Below are positions 27,404 through 31,477 of a stretch of DNA of 31,477 nt, one piece after another; position 1 is the first letter of the stretch; each line of letters begins with the position of its first letter. The translations under genes and the position numbers were made by a program. Location of the stretch: the IMG/VR virus record IMGVR_UViG_3300033273_000114, positions 1 through 31,477 of that record. The stretch is one strand, 5' to 3'. Source of the stretch: a virus. Under the pieces are notes generated by a model, which had not been told where the DNA came from, searched no databases, and saw only the letters and a program-made list of their open reading frames with translations.

Positions 27404-28233
27404 ATTCTTAAATATTTATCCTTGTCTATTTCTTCTGGGATAGTTTCTAGTATATTAGGTAAACCGTAATTGTCTACCTCAAAAGCAAATTTGTCAAAAG
27501 AGAAGCCCCTGCTTCGCATACATTTGACTATTGCTATATTCTTTTGGTCTGATAATTCTAATGCTATTTGTGTCTCTGCTTTCTTCTCTAAGAATGAACC
27601 TAAGTGTCCGGTAGGTTTCTCTGAGTTCCAATTCGAATGAATTGCTGTGATTATATGGATATTCAGTTCTTGAGTCCATTTCATTAAATACTGAACGACC
27701 TTGCTAGATTCCTTTAGATCATTACTGTCTAACATTAAATCTACAATACCATCTATTATAACTAACCCAATATCAGGAGTATTGTTCAAGTGCCAGTCAA
27801 TAAAGTCTAGTCTTTCCATTGGGGAATACCGTCTAAGGGCATAGGTAAGATAGTCATCTGACTCACCGCAAGTATCTGTAACTCTGCGGAATACTCTGTG
27901 AGCGTGGAATCTACCCTGCTCAGTATCGTAGTGAATAAGTTTTTTATTGTCTCTATAACCTTTCATAATCTTTGTTCTATCAGTTTCACCGCACATATAG
28001 GCCATTGCTATAAGTGAAAGGAAGAACGTCTTTTTGCTTTTAGGAGGAGCTTGTACAAAGCTGAAATTGCCGTAACTACCAATACCAATGGGGAAAGGAT
28101 TAGGACCACCACTATAGCCAAAAGAGATCGCAAGGGGTGGGAGCGAAACTTCTGCTTTAGGATCAACATAGCTATCCTCCAGGATTCTTTTGTATTTTGT
28201 TTCATAATCAATTTTGAGTTCGTTCATATTCAT
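27400..28233 (-). CDS. RecA-fold (AAA_25-like) ATPase, possible replicative helicase
   Basis: A 277-residue protein. 'FSFVQAPPKSKKTFFLSLIA' (57-76) stands at the P-loop; the usual Gly before the catalytic Lys is replaced by Lys (SKKT). 'IHYDTEQGRFHAHRV' (100-114) matches motif 1a with Glu105, 'IGLVIIDGIVDLM' (155-167, Asp161) is Walker B, and 'IITAIHSNW' (194-202) is motif 3. This resembles RepA/AAA_25 hexameric helicases. No separate DnaB-type helicase or polymerase is in the window, so it may load or drive replication. Overlaps the previous gene by 26 bases. Confidence 0.7.
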   Translation of the reverse strand: MNMNELKIDYETKYKRILEDSYVDPKAEVSLPPLAISFGYSGGPNPFPIGIGSYGNFSFVQAPPKSKKTFFLSLIAMAYMCGETDRTKIMKGYRDNKKLIHYDTEQGRFHAHRVFRRVTDTCGESDDYLTYALRRYSPMERLDFIDWHLNNTPDIGLVIIDGIVDLMLDSNDLKESSKVVQYLMKWTQELNIHIITAIHSNWNSEKPTGHLGSFLEKKAETQIALELSDQKNIAIVKCMRSRGFSFDKFAFEVDNYGLPNILETIPEEIDKDKYLRI

Positions 28234-28642
28234 CCTTGGTGTTGTAAACTATAGCATCCTTAACGAATAGCTTTATAGCTTCAGATATACTTCCATATGG
28301 CTTCAGTTGATTATTGTTTGCAATATCTAAAGCCATAATATTATTTTCTAAACTTCTATAGTTGTATTTAGACGGTGTGTTTAATACAAAACACAATTTG
28401 TCAATTAACATATGTTTAATAAACTCATAACTGACTTCTTCAATATAGTCTTGATTAAGTTCAAACATATGATCTACATACCAAGAAGCTAATCTTTCAA
28501 GGTGTATTGTTTTATCTTTATAATGATTATCTAAGGAAGCACAGTGCTCTACGATATCATTAAAAGCTCTCTTCTCTACCCAAGTCATATTATTCTGCTT
28601 GGATAAGTATTCGGACAATATTTTAATCTTGTTATCTATCAT
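28208..28642 (-). CDS. Hypothetical helical protein (144 aa)
   Basis: A 144-residue all-helical protein (starts MIDNKIKILSEYLSKQNN) with a terminator just before it and the ATPase directly after it. Overlap and order suggest that it is a partner of the ATPase, for example a loader or primase-interaction domain; the size resembles DnaB-type N-terminal domains, but I see no diagnostic residue. Confidence 0.55.
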   Translation of the reverse strand: MIDNKIKILSEYLSKQNNMTWVEKRAFNDIVEHCASLDNHYKDKTIHLERLASWYVDHMFELNQDYIEEVSYEFIKHMLIDKLCFVLNTPSKYNYRSLENNIMALDIANNNQLKPYGSISEAIKLFVKDAIVYNTKDEYERTQN

Positions 28643-28644
28643 AA

Positions 28645-28672
28645 TAAAAAAGGAGGGACGTTTCCATCCCCC
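28645..28672 (-). terminator. Terminator or attenuator with a GAAA tetraloop
   Basis: Minus strand: GGGGGAUG - GAAA - CG-U-CCCUCC, an eight-pair stem with one bulge and a GNRA loop, followed by six U. It lies between the OB-like gene and the ATPase operon, so the first three early genes can be made in excess. Confidence 0.8.
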
Positions 28673-28680
28673 GTTTTAAT

Positions 28681-28947
28681 CTAGAAGTTTAAACCGTCAA
28701 TAACGGATTCCTCTGCTTTGGGTTGGCCATTACCAACCGTCTTTCCATTCCCTAAATAAACTCTAGGTGTTTTAGCTTCTCTTTCTTCTTTAGTTTGGGA
28801 CATAATAATAGAAGCGTTGTTCCCATACTGATCAGCTTCATCATTAAGAAAAATAGTAACGTTGATATAGCTACCCTTTTTACCTTTGATGACTTTAGAC
28901 TTCTCTACTTTAGTTAGGTCTAAACTTGCATTAACAATTGTACTCAT
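28681..28947 (-). CDS. Small OB-fold-like, single-strand-binding candidate (88 aa)
   Basis: Start at 28947 (MSTIVNASLDLTKV) preferred over the ATG nine bases earlier. The product has 'KVIKGKKGSYINVTIFLNDEADQYGNNASIIMSQTKEERE', the pattern of a small beta-barrel protein in Bacteroidota phages placed next to ERF proteins. It probably binds single-stranded DNA; this is from context and family memory. Only 17 bases separate it from the ERF gene. Confidence 0.6.
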   Translation of the reverse strand: MSTIVNASLDLTKVEKSKVIKGKKGSYINVTIFLNDEADQYGNNASIIMSQTKEEREAKTPRVYLGNGKTVGNGQPKAEESVIDGLNF

Positions 28948-28964
28948 AATAAACATTTAATTAA

Positions 28965-29516
28965 TTAAACTAAACTCTCAAGTTCTTTTTTGAGTGTAGA
29001 ACTCACACTATACTTTTTAAATACCTCACTAATATCACCACCACTAGTAATATAAGATACGACTCTTTCGTAAGCTGCATCCTTTTTAGTCAGACTGGGT
29101 TTAGCTGAATAATTAGTTGCGTGGTCATTAGTGGCATCCGCATCTTTAGTATCATCTAATAAGAATAGATTACCTAAAGCATATTTCTTTGCATATGAAG
29201 AGGCTGAACCCGACTTCTGTGGCATTTGCATACCTTTTGCATTCAATTCGATAAAGGCATCATCTTGGGCCTCTATAGACGAATTAGGGTCTTCAGCATC
29301 AATAATCTTTGCTGTAGCAGTTACACAAGGCATACCGCATATCTCTTGAGTCACATTACTGACTTTTACACTAACCTTATATTTCTTAAGGTAAGGTTTA
29401 AGTGCTTCAAGGATATCCTCTGCACTTCTGTACTTGTAATTACCAAACTTGTTAGTCTGGTTCTTTGGAGCCTTGAGCTCCGTTTGAATTGCTAGTAGTT
29501 TTTCTACAATGTTCAT
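28965..29516 (-). CDS. ERF-family single-strand annealing protein
   Basis: A 183-residue recombinase of the ERF superfamily: 'NYKYRSAEDILEALKPYLKKY' (26-46), 'GMPCVTATAKIIDAED' (61-76), 'GMQMPQKSGSASSYAKKYALGNLFLLDD' (95-122) with the Gly-Ser...Tyr-Ala-Lys-Tyr-Ala motif, then 'DDTKDADAT' (121-129). The C-terminal 50 residues form a variable helical tail. It pairs complementary single strands after resection, probably with the RecE-like nuclease. Confidence 0.85.
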   Translation of the reverse strand: MNIVEKLLAIQTELKAPKNQTNKFGNYKYRSAEDILEALKPYLKKYKVSVKVSNVTQEICGMPCVTATAKIIDAEDPNSSIEAQDDAFIELNAKGMQMPQKSGSASSYAKKYALGNLFLLDDTKDADATNDHATNYSAKPSLTKKDAAYERVVSYITSGGDISEVFKKYSVSSTLKKELESLV

Positions 29517-29535
29517 AATAATAAAAATTAATCGG

Positions 29536-29721
29536 TTAAACTTCTTCCCTTACAATTTCTTTCCTCACTACATCCTTATACTCAACAGGACATTCTGGAT
29601 CACATACTTCAAACAAGAAAGTTCTCAGTCTATCAATCTCTTCAGCATCTTCTCTAGTCTTTTTCTCTAATGCAGATATCCTCATAGTAAAGTAAGAGGA
29701 AAGGTCATAAAAGTGTTTCAT
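29536..29721 (-). CDS. First early gene: small coiled-coil protein (61 aa)
   Basis: A 61-residue protein, starting MKHFYDLSSYFTMRISALEKK, with an amphipathic helix, a CDPEC pair and an acidic/basic C-terminus. It is the first gene after the lysis-module terminator, so it is probably the lead gene of the early transcript. Upstream sequence (29722-29794) holds only a weak promoter match (TTTTTTTG at 29753-29746 with TTTG 22 bases before). No family recognised. Confidence 0.55.
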   Translation of the reverse strand: MKHFYDLSSYFTMRISALEKKTREDAEEIDRLRTFLFEVCDPECPVEYKDVVRKEIVREEV

Positions 29722-29794
29722 TGTTATATATTTTTGTCTAAGTTACAAAAAAAACATTATCTACAAATATTTTAACAAACTTTAACATTTGCAT

Positions 29795-29831
29795 AAAAAA
29801 AAGAAGGTAGACTACTTTTCTTCGTCTACCC
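29795..29831 (-). terminator. Strong terminator ending the lysis module
   Basis: Minus strand: GGUAGAC (29830-29824), loop of 11, GUCUACC (29812-29806), followed by UUCUUUUUUUU. It stands between the M15-like gene (stop at 29884) and the early run. Confidence 0.9.
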
Positions 29832-29883
29832 TCCCTCTCCAAGAATTAATGTCCGATTAATTGCATTATAAAATTAATACAAC

Positions 29884-30249
29884 TTACGTTATAAACCAAA
29901 TCATATCCGGTTTTAAATCATCATTATCAACGTGAATGTATTTATGGTGCAGTCCAAATCTCCTAAATCCTACCATAGACAGTGCCTCAACGATTTTAAG
30001 ACGTTTCTTGGCATTTACACATTCTATATGTGCTGCCCTACCTATTAAGTGAGAAGATGTCGTAGAAGCCTTGTAATGGACTGTATTATGGAAAGAACTA
30101 ACATACCCACTAAGTATCTTAAATCTAATACCTGCAATATCTCTAGCTTCATCTAGCATAGCAATAAATTCCCTATCCATATATTTATATCCAGAACCTG
30201 GTAATCCTGGACAATCAAATTCCTCAAAACGAAAGTATTTATATTCCAT
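29884..30249 (-). CDS. M15-type peptidase paralogue with altered catalytic residues
   Basis: A 121-residue protein with the full M15A layout: N-terminal 'YKYFRFEEFDCP' (3-14), 'FKILSGYVSSFHN' (43-55), 'SSHLIGRAAHIE' (65-76) and 'KYIHVDND' (103-110). The zinc motif HxxGxAxD has His67 but His74 where Asp is expected, and the Arg normally following SGY is Val50; the final HxD (His106/Asp108) is intact. Zinc binding could survive with three His, but catalysis may be changed or lost. It is clearly related to the peptidase at the right edge (shared 'SSHLIG' and 'GFRR' blocks). Confidence 0.8.
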   Translation of the reverse strand: MEYKYFRFEEFDCPGLPGSGYKYMDREFIAMLDEARDIAGIRFKILSGYVSSFHNTVHYKASTTSSHLIGRAAHIECVNAKKRLKIVEALSMVGFRRFGLHHKYIHVDNDDLKPDMIWFIT

Positions 30250-30280
30250 TTTGTGAAATTAACCAAAAAATATATATTTG
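30250..30280 (+). promoter_or_regulatory. Consensus plus-strand promoter (TTTG-N19-TATATTTG)
   Basis: TTTG at 30250-30253, exactly 19 bases, TATATTTG at 30273-30280: a full match to the Bacteroidota primary-sigma consensus, pointing rightward against all protein genes. The first base abuts the start codon of the minus-strand M15-like gene. Confidence 0.75.
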
Positions 30281-30285
30281 CAAAA

Positions 30286-30380
30286 CGGTAGCAGTAAATC
30301 TACCTTAAAAATTACCAAACTTCTATAGGGATATAGTTGGATCAGATACTTTGAAATTTTGTTTTTCTAGGGGGCTTTTT
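30286..30380 (+). ncRNA. Candidate plus-strand RNA of about 95 nt
   Basis: Seven bases after the -7 element starts a hairpin GGTAG/CTACC (30287-30304), followed by CTATA-GGGA-TATAG, a GNRA-type hairpin, and a U-rich end at AGGGGGCTTTTTC (about 30369-30381). The same last 13 bases end the plus-strand unit at 16240. No open frame of note fits. There is no clear stem for the terminator here, so the 3' end is uncertain; transcription could run on into the pyrimidine tract. Confidence 0.4.
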
Positions 30381-30430
30381 CTTTTCTTTCTTTCTTTTTT
30401 TAACCCTTTTTTCTTTCTTTCTTTTCTTTT
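30376..30430. repeat. Homopyrimidine mirror repeat (H-DNA type)
   Basis: The plus strand is all C/T in two arms (30376-30401 and 30407-30430) around AACCC. The left arm read backward equals the right arm (T6-7, C, TTT, C, TTT, C, TTTT, C, TTTT) but for one T. Such mirror symmetry is the requirement for an intramolecular triplex. The 30250-30440 interval has no minus-strand gene. Confidence 0.85.
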
Positions 30431-30440
30431 GAAGTTGTAT

Positions 30441-30575
30441 TTAACGACCTTGTCCTCTATACTTCTTCTTATAGTTCTTAGAAGACTTTAGATGACTTGT
30501 TTTAGACTTACTGTGTACCCCAGGTCGTTTAACCTTAGAACCGCCTTTATAATTACTTATTTGAAGTTTAGCCAT
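30441..30575 (-). CDS. Small basic protein (44 aa)
   Basis: ATG at 30575 shares a base with the holin TAA (TAATG). The 44-residue product is highly basic (MAKLQISNYKGGSKVKRPG..., ending YKKKYRGQGR) with about 14 Lys/Arg. I recall near-identical small proteins in flavobacterial phages near lysis or structural genes, with no role assigned. It may bind DNA, membranes or cell-wall polymers. Confidence 0.7.
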   Translation of the reverse strand: MAKLQISNYKGGSKVKRPGVHSKSKTSHLKSSKNYKKKYRGQGR

Positions 30576-30994
30576 TACTTATTGAATTTAACACCAATCT
30601 TATCTGCGGTTCTAGCACCAAAATATCCACATAATACCCAGGTTAATAAACCTGAAGTATCTGTAGTATCTAAACCTAAATACCAACCAATAATATATGC
30701 TATAGTTAATACGGCTAAAGTAAGCGGTCTAACATTCCTTGCTAACCAACTTTGTGAATGACTGTCTGCAACCCATCTACGAGTTACTCCATCTATCTCA
30801 GCCCTCTCTAATTCAAGTTTCTTCAGTGCAACTTGTTTATCCTCCTCTGACATTGGAGACCCACCTATAATGGCTTGTATAACGTTACCCGCTAAACTAT
30901 CCCCTGCTACAGCTCCTACAACGTCTGGTATCTTCTCTAAAAGGAATTTACCTACTTGGGTATCTTTAAATTTCTTCTTAGGGGTTGTTGACAT
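30575..30994 (-). CDS. Holin (GTA_holin_3TM-like)
   Basis: A 139-residue protein: N-terminal Gly/Ala-rich hydrophobic helix (about 22-44), charged helix (50-75), 'SWLARNVRPLTLAV' (82-95), two clear membrane segments (88-107 and 114-128) and a basic end. The 'RNVRPL' motif before the first segment is the sign of the GTA_holin_3TM family. It would form the pore that frees the peptidase. It lies between the lipoprotein gene (17-base overlap) and the 44-residue basic gene. Confidence 0.75.
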   Translation of the reverse strand: MSTTPKKKFKDTQVGKFLLEKIPDVVGAVAGDSLAGNVIQAIIGGSPMSEEDKQVALKKLELERAEIDGVTRRWVADSHSQSWLARNVRPLTLAVLTIAYIIGWYLGLDTTDTSGLLTWVLCGYFGARTADKIGVKFNK

Positions 30995-31145
30995 AACTGA
31001 TATAAAGTTGTTGTGCTAATCTTATTTCGTGGGGGTTATCCTTGCAAATGTCTTTAGTTAATTCTTTATATTCAGCTATTCTTTGTTTTCTTGCACTTGC
31101 ACAACTTACTGTCGTTGCAACAAGTAATATTAGTATTATTCTCAT
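30978..31145 (-). CDS. Small lipoprotein, outer-spanin candidate (55 aa)
   Basis: A 55-residue protein with a classical short signal (MRIILILLVATTVSC, cleavage before Cys15; lipobox-like TVSC) and a mature part of 41 residues containing a second Cys and a helical Gln/Arg stretch. It overlaps the start of the holin gene and the end of the 62-residue gene in other frames. Rz1-type outer spanins have this size, a lipobox and nested genes. No membrane-anchored inner partner (Rz) is obvious, so the pairing is uncertain. Confidence 0.6.
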   Translation of the reverse strand: MRIILILLVATTVSCASARKQRIAEYKELTKDICKDNPHEIRLAQQLYISYVNNP

Positions 31146-31260
31146 AACGTTTGTTTGTTTGTAGAAGTAAAACTTCTGTTAGTTTGTCGATACTCTTGCG
31201 TATCTCCTTGAGTTCATTTCTTAAACCGTTACTCTTTACGGTTATTTCGTTTTTTGCCAT
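31072..31260 (-). CDS. Small coiled-coil protein overlapping the lipoprotein gene (62 aa)
   Basis: A 62-residue soluble protein: helical coiled coil (about 12-35, 'LRNELKEIRKSIDKLTEVLLLQ') followed by an Asn/Lys/Cys-rich tail (five Cys in 20 residues). The last 74 bases overlap the lipoprotein frame, so the tail may be constrained by that gene. Lacks a membrane segment, which argues against a standard inner spanin. Starts 18 bases after the peptidase stop. Confidence 0.55.
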   Translation of the reverse strand: MAKNEITVKSNGLRNELKEIRKSIDKLTEVLLLQTNKRYENNTNITCCNDSKLCKCKKTKNS

Positions 31261-31278
31261 AACGTGCTTCCTACGGTA

Positions 31279-31477
31279 TTAGTAAGTCCATACGGAGTTT
31301 GGTTTTGAGTCATCGGTGTCACAGTGGATAAATGTCTTTGCAACTCCAATTCTTCTGAATCCTGCTTTGATGAGTGCGGACAATATAACATACCTGTCGT
31401 GTCCTCCTCCAACAGCAATATCTGCTGCGACTCCAATAAGATGTGAGGAATTCGGCACACCACCGACTTCGGCATTG
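31279..31477 (-). CDS. M15 zinc peptidase, C-terminal part (runs off the right edge)
   Basis: Sixty-five codons from the window edge to TAA at 31279-31281; the N-terminus is outside. It holds 'SSHLIGVAADI', a full HxxGxAxD zinc motif, then 'GFRRIGVAKTFIHCDTDD' with the HxD pair. This is an L-alanyl-D-glutamate or D-Ala-D-Ala type M15 endolysin that would cut peptidoglycan cross-bridges. A competing frame over the same bases is a shadow without any motif. The intact motif contrasts with the altered paralogue at 29884-30249. Confidence 0.85.
   Translation of the reverse strand, partial: NAEVGGVPNSSHLIGVAADIAVGGGHDRYVILSALIKAGFRRIGVAKTFIHCDTDDSKPNSVWTY

Noticed and set aside
31242-31475. A 77-codon minus-strand frame at the right edge
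   Set aside because: The alternative frame over the same bases encodes the M15 motifs HxxGxAxD and HxD; this one has no motif.
1-31477. Joining the two window ends as a circle
   Set aside because: The fibre frame leaving at base 1 and the peptidase frame entering at 31477 do not match in phase or content, so the ends are not directly continuous.
1-31477. Signs of lysogeny (integrase, repressor, attachment site) or tRNA genes
   Set aside because: I looked for them and saw none; absence in this window does not exclude them elsewhere in the genome.

Overview
The window is a stretch of a tailed, siphovirus-like double-stranded DNA phage genome that very probably infects a member of the Bacteroidota, most likely a flavobacterium. 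Three things point there. The only strong promoters have the Bacteroidota form TTTG-N19-TAnnTTTG. Start codons mostly lack Shine-Dalgarno sequences and sit in AT-rich leaders. Many proteins (tail tube, tape measure, XkdF-like protease, small Cys/Lys-rich proteins) are of kinds I know from flavobacterial phages. No integrase, repressor, tRNA or rRNA gene is visible, so lifestyle cannot be decided. Both ends are open: a fibre gene runs off the left edge and a peptidase gene runs off the right edge.

Every protein gene reads leftward (minus strand). From right to left: (1) 31477-29884, a lysis module with an M15 peptidase, a lipoprotein nested with another small gene, a holin, a 44-residue basic protein and a second, altered M15 paralogue, closed by a terminator at 29795-29831. 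(2) 29721-18752, a dense recombination, replication, nucleotide and packaging run: ERF annealing protein, OB-like protein, RecA-fold ATPase, PD-(D/E)XK nucleases, a sigma-like factor, a DnaA domain IV protein, a C5 methyltransferase, a TerS candidate, TerL and an HNH nuclease, with many tiny genes held in place by ATGA/TGATG/TAATG overlaps. (3) 18751-18361, non-coding DNA with an iteron-like array and hairpins. (4) 18334-16561, a self-contained cassette with its own host-type promoter and terminator, encoding a membrane microprotein, a WYL_2-type protein, a Cys-motif GP88/DUF7227-like protein and four tiny proteins. (5) 16493-15960, non-coding, with a plus-strand promoter, hairpins and a terminator. 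(6) 15938-1, the virion genes: tail chaperone with a -1 frameshift, tail completion, adhesin-like repeat protein, tail tip, tape measure, then protease, decoration candidate, scaffold, major capsid, tail tube, portal, connector and fibre. Tail genes therefore come before head genes.

The least expected signals are: a T9 slippery site that joins the tail chaperone to an otherwise orphan -1 frame ending in an ATGA overlap with the next gene; two plus-strand promoter/hairpin units, the only apparent rightward transcription in 31 kb; a homopyrimidine mirror repeat of H-DNA type beside one of them; and the isolated small-protein cassette.

Functions are assigned by eye from motifs and remembered families; no database search was run.
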